Assembly (NCBI GenBank): GCA_041394885.1
Contig: JAWKHI010000013.1
Span: 97,866-161,865 of the forward strand
DNA length: 64,000 nucleotides
DNA from: DSOI01 sp041394885
Lineage (GTDB): Bacteria; Acidobacteriota; Terriglobia; Bryobacterales; Bryobacteraceae
Direction of reading: 5' to 3'
The position numbers and the translations under genes were made by a program. Positions 1 through 7,958 of the stretch are shown here, piece after piece. Under the pieces are notes generated by a model. It saw only the letters and a list, made by a program, of their open reading frames with translations, was not told the origin of the DNA and ran no database searches. Each line of letters begins with the position of its first letter. Positions within the stretch are counted from its first letter, which is position 1.

Positions 1-722
1 CCGAGTATGTGAGCAGCTTCCTCGCCGGCACCTTGTCCGCCGAAGCGATACGGCGGATCGGTTTCCCATGGTCACAGGGTTTGGTGCGCCGAACGCTGGC
101 CTCGGTGGGCGGCACCATCGCCGCCGCCCGCCGGGCGATGCAGACAGGATGGGGAGGCACGTTGGCCGGCGGTACGCATCATGCGTTTTTCGACTACGGC
201 TCCGGCTACTGCGTGTTCAACGACATCGCCGTGGCGATTCGCGGATTGACAACCCGAGGCGCCATTGCCCGCGCCGCCGTGGTAGATCTCGACGTACATC
301 AGGGCGACGGGACCGCTGCTCTGTTTTCCGGTGACGATGCGGTGTTGACCGTTTCTGTCCATGGCCGTAATAACTTCCCATTCCGCAAGCAAGTGAGCAA
401 CGTCGACGTCGAACTCCCCGATGACGCCGGTGATTCCGATCTGTTCGCCGTGCTCGATGGTGTGCTCGCTCGCGTCTGGGAGTTTCAACCCGATGTTGTG
501 TTCTATCAATCCGGCGTGGACGGATTGGAGGAGGATAAGTTGGGCCGGCTCTCACTCACTCTCGATGGTCTCAGGAGGCGCGATGAATGGGTGCTCGGTG
601 ACTGCCGGCAACACGGCGTTCCCGTGGTGGTCACTTTGGGCGGTGGGTATGCGGATCCGATCGAGCGAACCGTGGAGGCCCATGCGGCAACATTTCTGGT
701 CTCGCGCCAAATCTGGAGCTAG
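1..722 (+). CDS. Histone deacetylase superfamily protein (5' truncated by window edge)
   Basis: The open frame runs in from the left edge (first whole codon at base 3, reading E-Y-V), so the true start lies outside the window; a GTG at 9 is only the first internal start-type codon. The visible 240 residues carry the core of the zinc-dependent histone deacetylase/acetoin utilization fold: GGTHHAF with the tandem His, DLDVHQGDGTA with Asp and His zinc ligands, GVDGLEEDKLGR with the third Asp, and a GGGY loop near the C-terminus. Bacterial members deacetylate acetyl-lysine or acetylated polyamines in the cytoplasm; the substrate cannot be told here. About the first 60 residues of a usual 300-residue protein are missing. 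It converges on the small lipoprotein gene next to it with 5 bases between the stops. Confidence 0.9.
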   Translation, partial: EYVSSFLAGTLSAEAIRRIGFPWSQGLVRRTLASVGGTIAAARRAMQTGWGGTLAGGTHHAFFDYGSGYCVFNDIAVAIRGLTTRGAIARAAVVDLDVHQGDGTAALFSGDDAVLTVSVHGRNNFPFRKQVSNVDVELPDDAGDSDLFAVLDGVLARVWEFQPDVVFYQSGVDGLEEDKLGRLSLTLDGLRRRDEWVLGDCRQHGVPVVVTLGGGYADPIERTVEAHAATFLVSRQIWS

Positions 723-727
723 TCCAG

Positions 728-1090
728 TCAGCGCGTAGAAAGCTGCTTTTCGAGCGCAGCAGCGAATTCGTTCATCCGGTCATTCGCCACCCCGTCGCCA
801 CGCACGGTGATGAAATACGATTGGTGGTGGAAGTACAACAAGCCCGGCTCCGGCCTCGACTTCTGCACTCGCTCAAATGCCTCCGCGGGGCCCATCTGTT
901 CCACACGAACCGTCAGCACTGTTGCGTTCGAATCGCGATACACCGCCTGTTGGCCACCCGGTCCCGCTGCACTCGAATCGGCCAGGGCGTCCAGGGACCA
1001 ATCTCCGGCCGCGGCGGGAAAAACGAACTTGTCCGGAGTGCTGGAACAGGCGAGGAAAAGAATCAGGGAAAGGGCCGCGGCGAATCGCAT
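728..1090 (-). CDS. Small putative lipoprotein, function unknown
   Basis: The 120-residue product begins with a signal sequence (MRFAAALSLILFLAC), and the LFLAC stretch is a good lipobox, so it is probably a lipid-anchored periplasmic protein. I chose the ATG at 1090 because the longer frame starting at 1240 would put 50 non-hydrophobic residues before the signal and would overlap the divergent gene. The mature part has no motif I can name with confidence; the pattern of a short beta-rich body ending in an amphipathic helix resembles the DUF6599-type acidobacterial proteins, which is a guess. It is transcribed away from the isomerase-like gene starting at 1148, leaving a 57-base shared promoter region. 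Confidence 0.7.
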   Translation of the reverse strand: MRFAAALSLILFLACSSTPDKFVFPAAAGDWSLDALADSSAAGPGGQQAVYRDSNATVLTVRVEQMGPAEAFERVQKSRPEPGLLYFHHQSYFITVRGDGVANDRMNEFAAALEKQLSTR

Positions 1091-1147
1091 AGATCGATTA
1101 TCAGTGAACTGGGGCATGGCTGGCCAGTCCGGTTGTGCTAAAACCAT

Positions 1148-3010
1148 ATGGTGGTTCTCGCGCTCTTCCACGATCTGCCAAGCTCGGTCCAGTACGCCCA
1201 ACAACTGCAGAAAGATGACCTGCCGGCCCGGTTGAAGCACCTCGATACGCGGGTGGAACGCAAGGGAATCGAGGCCCTGGACCCGTCGCGCAATCCGCTC
1301 ATTGGCTTAGGCATGGAGATCGACGCCGAAAACAAGGTCACCAAGAACAGCTATGGCCTATTTCACCTCGCTTGGCGGGCGGCCGAAGCCGGGGACTGGG
1401 GCCAGCGCGTTCATGACGAACTCGAGGAGATCCAACAGCGGATCAAAGAGACGCACAAGACCCGGCTCCGCTTCCTGATCTGGGCCGGTATGGGTGGTTC
1501 GGCCGAAGACAAGGCAATGTATCAAGCGGCCGGATTGCTCCGCCGCGGCCCGCGACTCTACGTGCTGGACTCCACCGACCCGGCGAAGCTGAAGGCGATC
1601 CTGGCCGACATGGAAGCCCGCACCAAGGGCTCGCTCAAGGATGCGCTACGGGCCACACTCGTGGTGGGTATGGCCCTCGGAATGACGTCGTATGAGCCTG
1701 TCGTCAATCTGGAGAAGTTGTATAACATCTACGAAGGTCTGGGTCTTGACAGCCGGCCTAACTTCATCTACATGACGCTACCCGGCTCGCTGCTCGATCA
1801 ATTCGCCTCTGCCCGTGGCTACCGGCGTGTGGAGATGCAGCTCGACGGCGGCAATACTACCTCCGGGCGGCATAGTGGTCCCCTCACGCGCGGCAGTCTA
1901 TATCCGCTGGGGCTGGCCGGTGTGAACCTGGAGGGATGGATCAAGGGAACGCAGCTTTCGAGTGAACAAATCGCATCGGCGTTCCGGCTGGCATCTTTCT
2001 TGCATGCGCATGGCGAGCAGGGCCGGGATAAGGTGACCCTGATGCTGCCGAAGAGTTGGGACGGAGCGGCGGTGTGGACAAAGCAGGACTTCGAAGAAAG
2101 TCTCGGCAAGAGCGAAGATATTGGCATCAAGATTGCGATCGGTGAGAAGGTCAAGCTAGCTAACTACCGGTCACCGAAGGAAGCGGCCCAGGACCGCGTC
2201 TTTCTCGGGATCCGGCGCAAGGGCGAACCGGTGAACGGCGAGCGCGGAACGCTGCTGCGCCGCGCCGGATATCCCCTCGCCGTATTGACCTTCGGCGCGC
2301 GCGAGCCCTTGTCCACCTACATGCAGTTCATGCACTACGTGGTGTTCGGCCTGGGATACCTGCGTAAGATGAATTTCGTGACGCAGCCCGGCGTGGAGTT
2401 GTATAAGGCAATTACGAATCAGTTACATGCCGAGGCCGAAAGCGCAGGAGGTATCCGCAACACCAGCGCCTGGAAGCAGTTCGAAGGATCGGCGATCCGG
2501 TATCGCGGCGGCGTGACGCTCCACACACCTTTCATCGACGTGGGCGAGGATTCCAAGAGCGCAGCCGCGGTCTACGCGCGCCTGCTTCGGGACGCCGCGC
2601 AGTCCCGGCGAGTGGACCACGGCGAACTCACCTTCTTTGGCGATACGCGCTATTCCGCCAAAGGCCGCGCCGTGCGGAAACGCCTGGACCGGGCTGCCGA
2701 AGGCGTCTTCCGGGCCAAGCTCAAGATGCCGGTGGACGTCTACGAGGGGCCGGCGATGAACCACTCCTATCACGAGATGATCATCGGTCACGGGAAGTGT
2801 TTCTCGACCGTACTGGTGGCGGACCGCATGGAGTCCATCAAGGCCGCCGGATACACGGCCGAATACCACACTGCCCAGTTTCTCGCCACCCAAATGGCGC
2901 TCGCACAGCGAGGCCGTATGGTGGTGGCGCTGAAACTCAAGGACCTGGACACAGGCACGCTGGACGCGCTCGACGAGTTCTTCCGTCAAGTAGCATTGAT
3001 AGTTTCCTAG
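1148..3010 (+). CDS. Glucose-6-phosphate isomerase-like protein with SIS domain
   Basis: At 620 residues it resembles the phosphoglucose isomerase half of the bifunctional transaldolase/PGI proteins more than classical Pgi. Around residues 108-125 there is FLIWAGMGGSAEDK, the Gly-rich sugar-phosphate loop of SIS domains; further on come IYMTLPGSLLDQF and a GGNTTSGRHSG-PLGLAG stretch comparable to the GGRYS...GL region of PGI, and NFVTQPGVELYK, comparable to the QPxVE helix of PGI. The likely reaction is interconversion of glucose 6-phosphate and fructose 6-phosphate in the cytoplasm. About 170 C-terminal residues follow the PGI core and are not explained by it. The start is the first ATG after the divergent lipoprotein gene; a GTG directly follows it. 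The next gene starts 10 bases after its stop. Confidence 0.7.
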   Translation: MVVLALFHDLPSSVQYAQQLQKDDLPARLKHLDTRVERKGIEALDPSRNPLIGLGMEIDAENKVTKNSYGLFHLAWRAAEAGDWGQRVHDELEEIQQRIKETHKTRLRFLIWAGMGGSAEDKAMYQAAGLLRRGPRLYVLDSTDPAKLKAILADMEARTKGSLKDALRATLVVGMALGMTSYEPVVNLEKLYNIYEGLGLDSRPNFIYMTLPGSLLDQFASARGYRRVEMQLDGGNTTSGRHSGPLTRGSLYPLGLAGVNLEGWIKGTQLSSEQIASAFRLASFLHAHGEQGRDKVTLMLPKSWDGAAVWTKQDFEESLGKSEDIGIKIAIGEKVKLANYRSPKEAAQDRVFLGIRRKGEPVNGERGTLLRRAGYPLAVLTFGAREPLSTYMQFMHYVVFGLGYLRKMNFVTQPGVELYKAITNQLHAEAESAGGIRNTSAWKQFEGSAIRYRGGVTLHTPFIDVGEDSKSAAAVYARLLRDAAQSRRVDHGELTFFGDTRYSAKGRAVRKRLDRAAEGVFRAKLKMPVDVYEGPAMNHSYHEMIIGHGKCFSTVLVADRMESIKAAGYTAEYHTAQFLATQMALAQRGRMVVALKLKDLDTGTLDALDEFFRQVALIVS

Positions 3011-3020
3011 ATTTCCTTCT

Positions 3021-3164
3021 ATGGCAAAATACAAACCTGCCGGCAAGAGCGCGGCCAAGAAAAGTTCGACACGCGGAGTGATCCCGTGCCTGCTGGTGAT
3101 CGTCGGCGGTATCGTCCTGATGAGCCTGCTATTCTACGCGATGCTGCAATCCGCGGCGAATTGA
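3021..3164 (+). CDS. 47-residue single-pass membrane protein, unknown
   Basis: A short frame with an N-terminal basic segment (MAKYKPAGKSAAKKSS) and one hydrophobic span at about residues 20-42, ending in a short polar tail. This N-in/C-out layout is typical of small membrane proteins. It sits exactly in the gap between the isomerase-like stop (3010) and the RNase PH start (3170), on the same strand with 10 and 5 base gaps, so it is probably cotranscribed. No strong Shine-Dalgarno is visible before the ATG. The function is unknown. Confidence 0.5.
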   Translation: MAKYKPAGKSAAKKSSTRGVIPCLLVIVGGIVLMSLLFYAMLQSAAN

Positions 3165-3169
3165 GAATC

Positions 3170-3891
3170 ATGAGAATTGACAATCGAGAACCGGGCCAGT
3201 CACGTCCGGTAAAAATCACTCCGGGATACCTGGAGACAGCCGAAGGATCGGTGCTCATCGAGATGGGGCACACCCGTGTGTTGTGCGCGGCGACGCTCGA
3301 GGATTCGGTGCCGCAATGGCTGCGCGGAGCTCCGGACGCGGTTGGGTAACCGCGGAGTATTCGATGTTGCCGCGCGCCACCTCGACGCGAACTCCGCGCG
3401 AGGTTACCAAGGGCAAACCATCGGGCCGCACCATGGAGATCCAGCGCCTCATTGGGAGGTCCCTGCGCGCGGTGGTGGATATGGGACTCCTCGGCGAGCG
3501 AAGCATCATCGTGGATTGCGACGTGATCCAGGCCGATGGCGGGACACGGACGGCGGCAATCACGGGAGGATACGTCGCGCTGGGACTGGCAATCCGGCAG
3601 TTACTCAGGTTCAAGACACTGCAGAAAGATCCATTGATCGACCATGTAGCGGCGATCAGCACTGGAATCGTCAAGGGTGAAGCGCTGCTGGATCTGTGTT
3701 ACGAAGAGGATTCGAGCGCCGAAGTAGACATGAACGTCGTAATGACCGGCGCAGGAAAGTTCGTTGAGTTACAAGCCACCGGCGAGAAGGCGGTGTTCAC
3801 CGAAGAAGAGCATTCTCGCATGGTTGCGCTGGCCCGCGCGGGAATTGCCGATTTGGTGGCGATGCAGCGGGAGATCCTCGGGGCGGCATGA
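3170..3891 (+). pseudogene. rph: Ribonuclease PH, reading frame broken by a one-base shift
   Basis: RNase PH is a phosphorolytic 3' exonuclease that trims tRNA 3' ends. The N-terminal part (MRIDNREPGQSRPVKI, then AEGSVLIEMGHTRVLCAATLE) is read in one frame that stops at 3349, and the rest (GWVTAEYSMLPRAT, GRTMEIQRLIGRSLRA, DCDVIQADGGTRTAAITGG) is read in another frame open to 3891. The switch lies near 3328-3335: VPQWLRG in the first frame must continue as SSGRGWVTAEY in the second, which needs one extra base. No homopolymer is present at the site. With that base restored the protein would be about 240 residues, the usual family length, and every other motif is intact. It overlaps rdgB by ATGA. 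It may be an assembly error or a recent inactivation. Confidence 0.85.
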
Positions 3892-4484
3892 AGCTGTTCT
3901 GCGCGACGAAGAACCCGGGGAAGGTCCGGGAGTTTCAGATGGCCGCGCGCCATTTCGGCCGAGAGACGGACCTCGAAATCGAGATGCTCCCAGGGTTGGA
4001 TGCGATCGATCCGCCGGAAGAAACGGGATCCACGTTCGCCGAAAACGCCGCGTTGAAAGCGATCTACTATTCCCAGTTCTGCGACGGAACCGTGTTTGCC
4101 GACGACTCGGGACTTGCTGTGGACGCATTGAACGGTGCACCTGGAATCTATTCCGCGCGATTTGCGGGCGAGGGTGCGGGCGACGCCGAGAACAATGCGT
4201 TGCTAATGGATCGGATGCGCGGGCAGGCGGTGCGTTCCGCCCGCTTCCTGTGTGCGATCGCCGTGGCGCGCGAGGGAAAGCTGCTGGGAACGTTCGAAGG
4301 AGCCGTGGAAGGCGAGATGCTCGATGCGCCTCGCGGCAGGGGCGGGTTCGGGTATGATCCTTTGTTCTTCTATCCGCCGTTCGCGTGCACGCTGGCCGAG
4401 GTGGATGAGGCACGAAAGATGAACGTATCGCACCGGGGGAAGGCTTTGGCGGCTATGTTGGCGGGAATGCCGGAACCTTACTGA
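3888..4484 (+). CDS. rdgB: XTP/dITP diphosphatase (HAM1/RdgB family)
   Basis: A house-cleaning enzyme that hydrolyses XTP, dITP and ITP to monophosphates, keeping deaminated purines out of DNA and RNA. The 198-residue product has the family signatures in order: ATKNPGKVREF at the N-terminus (nucleotide-binding SxNxxK-like motif), the GSTFAENAALKA helix, FADDSGLAVDALNGAPGIYSARFAG in the centre with the catalytic Asp, and GFGYDPLFF followed by SHRGKAL at the C-terminus. The start is fixed by an ATGA overlap with the RNase PH stop, so the two are translationally coupled; rph-rdgB pairing is common in bacteria. Its 3' end overlaps that of iscX on the other strand by 7 bases. Confidence 0.95.
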   Translation: MKLFCATKNPGKVREFQMAARHFGRETDLEIEMLPGLDAIDPPEETGSTFAENAALKAIYYSQFCDGTVFADDSGLAVDALNGAPGIYSARFAGEGAGDAENNALLMDRMRGQAVRSARFLCAIAVAREGKLLGTFEGAVEGEMLDAPRGRGGFGYDPLFFYPPFACTLAEVDEARKMNVSHRGKALAAMLAGMPEPY

Positions 4485-4693
4485 TTGTCCTTCCACTCCT
4501 CATACCAAGCCATCTGGATCGCCTCCAGCTTGGCCTCGTTCGACTTTGCCGGATCGTCATCGAAATCCTCGAGTTCGATCACCCACTTATGCAGGTCAGT
4601 AAACCGCACGGTGAGCGGATCCACATCCGGATATTTCTCGAACAAGGCAATGCCCAAGTCTTCGAAGCTACTCCATGAAAGCGCGTGCGGCAT
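4478..4693 (-). CDS. iscX: Fe-S cluster assembly protein IscX
   Basis: This 71-residue acidic protein (many Asp/Glu, e.g. ELEDFDDDP) has the IscX pattern: a WSSFEDLGIALFEKYPDVDP start, FTDLHKWVIEL and a C-terminal QMAWYEEW. IscX is a small adaptor that binds IscS and modulates sulfur transfer, probably acting with iron and frataxin. It is the last gene of the isc operon, 12 bases after hscA. In Escherichia coli a ferredoxin gene (fdx) stands between hscA and iscX; none is present here. Confidence 0.92.
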   Translation of the reverse strand: MPHALSWSSFEDLGIALFEKYPDVDPLTVRFTDLHKWVIELEDFDDDPAKSNEAKLEAIQMAWYEEWKDNQ

Positions 4694-4705
4694 GGATCTT
4701 GTACC

Positions 4706-6562
4706 TCAAATCTTAGTGCCCTTGAGGGCTGTGCTGACGGCGGTGTTCATCATATTCTCGGCCAGCGTCATCGTGGCCGCATTCAGTTCTTCGATCTTCC
4801 GCCGGATCAGCAAGTGATCCTCGGAATGATATACCACGAGCAACTCGTTCAGACGCTGGTTGATCAGAGCCCGTTCCGCGTCTTCGAGCGCATCGTAGGC
4901 CGGATTGTCCTTAGCCTTTTCGGTGGCCGCGAGAATCGTGTCGGCTTCCAGCCTCGCCTCCCGCACCTGCCTCTCCTGAAAATCCTGTTCGGCTTTCTCG
5001 ATCGATTCGAGAATCATGCCTTCCACCTGATCGTCGGTGAGTCCGTAGGAAGGCTTCACCTCCACCGAATGCTCGAGCCCGGTGCGTTGATCGCGGGCAG
5101 TTACGTTGAGAATGCCGTTGGCGTCGATCAGAAACCGCACTTCGATCCGCGCCATGCCGGCCGGCAACGGCGGGATGCCTTTCAGATCGAAACGAGCCAA
5201 GGATCTGCAATCCTTAACCATTTCGCGCTCGCCCTGCACCACATGAATCAGCACGTTGGTCTGCCCGTCCACTCCGGTGGTGAAGCTCTCGGTCGCCGAA
5301 GCCGGTATCGTCGAGTTACGGTGGATAAGCTTGGACACGAGCCCCCCCATCGTCTCGATGCCGAGAGAAAGCGGCGTCACGTCCAGTAATAACTTGTCAT
5401 CCACGGCGCCGGAAAGAATACCGGCCTGCACCGCGGCGCCCAACGCCACCACCTTGTCCGGATCGAGTTCGGTGTGCGGTCTGGCGCGGAACAAGACCTC
5501 CACCGCGGACCGGACCAGCGGGATGCGGGTGGATCCGCCCACCAGCACCACTTCGTCAATCTCGGCCGGAGTCAGCTTCGCATCGGCGAGCGCCTGGCGG
5601 CAGGGGCCGAGCGTCCGTTCGACGATGGGCGTGATCAGCTTGTCGAATAACTCCCGCGTGAGTTCGCGGCGATAGGACCGGCCATCATGACTGAACTCGA
5701 TATCGGTGACCGGAAGCGCGGAAAGGCGATGCTTGGCTTCGATCACGGCACGGCGCAGCAACTGCACCGCGCCCGGCTGCGCCGCGAGATCGATGTTCCA
5801 CTCCGATTGAATGTCTTCGAGGGCGATACGAAGTAACAGGTGATCGATGTCGTCCCCGCCGAGGTGAGTATCCCCGCTGGTGGCCAGTACTTCGAAAATA
5901 CCATCGTGCAACTTCAGGATCGAAACGTCGAAGGTGCCTCCGCCGAAGTCGTACACGGCTACGATGCCGTCGTTGCGCTTGTCGAGTCCGTAGGCGAGCG
6001 AGGCGGCGGTGGGCTCGTTCACCAGACGCAGCACTTCTAATCCGGCGATGCGGCCCGCGTCCTTGGTGGCCTGACGCTGCGCGTCATTGAAATACGCCGG
6101 GACCGTAATTACGGCCTGGGTAACCGGCGCGTCCAGGAACTGTTCCGCGTTGTGTTTGAGTTGGCGCAGGATGAAGGCCGACACTTCCGGCGGGCTGAAG
6201 GTCTGCGTGCCGAGTTCGACGCGCAAGGCTTCCGATGCCTCCGAAGGCGCGAACCGGAACGGGAACAATTTTGCCTCGCCGGCCACGTCGTCGATGCCCT
6301 TCCCCATCAGCCGCTTCACTGAGTAGATCGATCTTTCCGGATGCGTGCCTAAAGCGTGCTGGGCTGCGTGCCCAACCAGGATCTGGCCAAGCGGTGACAC
6401 TGAAACTACACTCGGGACGATCGGGTCGCCGTCGGCGCCGGGAATCACTTTAGGAACTCCAGCGTCGAGGTAGGCCACCAGCGAGTTCGTGGTGCCGAGG
6501 TCAATGCCGACGATATGGGATTGTTGTCCTTCGTGGCCGAAGTCGATTTGAAAAGTGCCCAT
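4706..6562 (-). CDS. hscA: Fe-S protein assembly chaperone HscA (Hsp70 family)
   Basis: At 618 residues it matches the usual HscA length of about 616. The nucleotide-binding domain shows VGIDLGTTNS, TVPAYFNDAQRQATKDAG, GGGTFDVSIL and the VLVGGSTRIPLV motif; the substrate-binding domain begins near residue 385 (DVTPLSLGIETMGG). HscA binds the LPPVK peptide of IscU and with ATP hydrolysis helps release the nascent 2Fe-2S cluster to acceptor proteins. Its co-chaperone HscB is encoded directly upstream (6 bases apart), which with the isc context separates it from DnaK. Confidence 0.95.
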   Translation of the reverse strand: MGTFQIDFGHEGQQSHIVGIDLGTTNSLVAYLDAGVPKVIPGADGDPIVPSVVSVSPLGQILVGHAAQHALGTHPERSIYSVKRLMGKGIDDVAGEAKLFPFRFAPSEASEALRVELGTQTFSPPEVSAFILRQLKHNAEQFLDAPVTQAVITVPAYFNDAQRQATKDAGRIAGLEVLRLVNEPTAASLAYGLDKRNDGIVAVYDFGGGTFDVSILKLHDGIFEVLATSGDTHLGGDDIDHLLLRIALEDIQSEWNIDLAAQPGAVQLLRRAVIEAKHRLSALPVTDIEFSHDGRSYRRELTRELFDKLITPIVERTLGPCRQALADAKLTPAEIDEVVLVGGSTRIPLVRSAVEVLFRARPHTELDPDKVVALGAAVQAGILSGAVDDKLLLDVTPLSLGIETMGGLVSKLIHRNSTIPASATESFTTGVDGQTNVLIHVVQGEREMVKDCRSLARFDLKGIPPLPAGMARIEVRFLIDANGILNVTARDQRTGLEHSVEVKPSYGLTDDQVEGMILESIEKAEQDFQERQVREARLEADTILAATEKAKDNPAYDALEDAERALINQRLNELLVVYHSEDHLLIRRKIEELNAATMTLAENMMNTAVSTALKGTKI

Positions 6563-6568
6563 GGGAGA

Positions 6569-7102
6569 CTAGTGCGCCAAGCCGGCCTCGAAGGCCTTGC
6601 CGATTTTCGCGGTCAGATTGGAGATATACTTCCGGCGGTTAAGAAGCTGGCGGACGTTGAGGAGGATAGCTTCGCCGGGCGTTGCGTCGTAGTCGGCGAA
6701 CAATGCGCCGAGATCGCGGTCAATGGTTTCCAACATCTCGCCGTACTGCTTCTGAAACCGGCCGAGATCGGAAGAATCGGCCTCTTCCAGAGCCATATTC
6801 AATTCGAGGGCCTCTTCGAGCAGGTCCGGCGGCACGTCCTTGCCGCCTTGCCCCGCAATGGCCAGTCCATTGTGCGCGAGCAGGTACTCGGCTCGCGAAA
6901 CAGGATCGCGCAGGACCCGGAATGCATCGTTCAACGCAGCGGTATTGTCCAGCGCCTGTTGCCGTTCCTCCGGGGACCTTGCCGCGAACCGGTCGGGATG
7001 CCACTGACGGCTCAGTTCGTAGAACCGTTTCTGCAACGCGCTCAGATCGATCGCCAAACTGGGCCGGATGCCGAAGACCTCAAAATAGTCGACCGGACTC
7101 AC
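6569..7102 (-). CDS. hscB: Fe-S assembly co-chaperone HscB (J-domain)
   Basis: The N-terminal J-domain of this 177-residue protein runs from about residue 4 to 75 and contains the HPD triplet in SRQWHPDRFA, needed to stimulate HscA ATPase. It is followed by the HscB C-terminal three-helix bundle (LLEEALELNMALEEA and LNRRKYISNLTAKI), which binds IscU. It lacks the N-terminal cysteine zinc finger of eukaryotic HSC20 forms. It lies between iscA (4-base gap) and hscA (6-base gap), in the same order as the proteobacterial isc operon. Confidence 0.93.
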   Translation of the reverse strand: MSPVDYFEVFGIRPSLAIDLSALQKRFYELSRQWHPDRFAARSPEERQQALDNTAALNDAFRVLRDPVSRAEYLLAHNGLAIAGQGGKDVPPDLLEEALELNMALEEADSSDLGRFQKQYGEMLETIDRDLGALFADYDATPGEAILLNVRQLLNRRKYISNLTAKIGKAFEAGLAH

Positions 7103-7106
7103 GCCA

Positions 7107-7508
7107 TCACGCCGAAAAGGATGTGCCGCAGCCGCAGCTTCGCTTGGCGTGCGGATTCTCGAAAGCGAAGCCGGATTGCATCAGCGACTCTTTGTAGTCG
7201 AGGATCATACCGTTCAGGAAGACCATGCTCTTCGGATCGACGAACACGCGAACGCCGTCGAAGGCGAATATGTGATCGGTGGGGCGAGCCTTCCGATCGA
7301 ACTTGAACTGATAGCTCAACCCGGAACAGCCGCCGCCCAGCACGCCCAGCCGCAGGCCAGCTTCGCGGAACGCTTCCCCGGTCACGCCCTCGCGCGCGAA
7401 TGCCGCGCGGATCTTCTCCACGGCCTTGGGCGTAACGGTGATTTCGGGTTTCGAGGACGCCGGCGGCGGAACCGCCTGATCCAGAACCTGTAGTTCAGCC
7501 ATGCTCAT
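7107..7508 (-). CDS. iscA: A-type Fe-S carrier protein IscA
   Basis: An A-type carrier that takes Fe-S clusters from the IscU scaffold to target apoproteins. The product has the three conserved cysteines in the family arrangement: LGGGCSGLSYQF in the middle and CGCG near the C-terminus (RSCGCGTSF). It is 133 residues, with about 25 extra residues before the fold begins at ITVTPKAVEKI; a start further inside is possible but no better ATG is present there. It follows iscU by 2 bases in the isc operon. Confidence 0.93.
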   Translation of the reverse strand: MSMAELQVLDQAVPPPASSKPEITVTPKAVEKIRAAFAREGVTGEAFREAGLRLGVLGGGCSGLSYQFKFDRKARPTDHIFAFDGVRVFVDPKSMVFLNGMILDYKESLMQSGFAFENPHAKRSCGCGTSFSA

Positions 7509-7510
7509 AT

Positions 7511-7930
7511 TTACGCCTGCGCCGCGGTGGCCGGCGCCTCCTTGCCAGACTCCTGCTTCTTCTTGTAGTCGCCAATGGCGGCCTTGATCGCGTCTTCGGC
7601 GAGCACGGAGCAGTGAATCTTCACCGGCGGCAGGCTCAGCTCATTGACGATCTCGGTATTCTTGATCGCGAGCGCCTCGTCGACGGTCTTGCCCTTTAGC
7701 CACTCGGTGGCGAGCGAGCTGGAAGCAATCGCGGAGCCGCAGCCGAAGGTCTTAAATTTCGCCTCTTCGATGATGCCGGTCTCTCCGTTCACCTGCACCT
7801 GGAGCTTCATCACGTCGCCGCACTCGGGGGCGCCGACGATACCGGTGCCCACGTTCGGCGCGGTTTTGTCGAGCGAGCCAACGTTACGCGGATTATTGTA
7901 ATGGTCGAGGACTTTGTCGGAATAAGCCAT
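7511..7930 (-). CDS. iscU: Fe-S cluster scaffold protein IscU
   Basis: The 139-residue scaffold on which IscS and IscU build 2Fe-2S clusters. It shows the N-terminal YSDKVLDHYNNPRNVG, the first Cys in GAPECGDVMKLQ with its neighbouring Asp, the second in FKTFGCGSAIASSS, and the third right after the LPPVK motif (LPPVKIHCSVLAED), which is the HscA recognition site. The last 20 residues form a short Lys/Ala-rich tail not seen in E. coli IscU. It lies 28 bases after iscS, with a GGAGAA Shine-Dalgarno before the ATG. Confidence 0.96.
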   Translation of the reverse strand: MAYSDKVLDHYNNPRNVGSLDKTAPNVGTGIVGAPECGDVMKLQVQVNGETGIIEEAKFKTFGCGSAIASSSLATEWLKGKTVDEALAIKNTEIVNELSLPPVKIHCSVLAEDAIKAAIGDYKKKQESGKEAPATAAQA

Positions 7931-7958
7931 GATGTAAGTTCTCCTTCTAACCGGGCAA

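Noticed and set aside
5256..6453. Several 60-140 codon plus-strand frames inside hscA
   Set aside because: Antisense to the Hsp70 gene, which is complete and conserved; no independent support.
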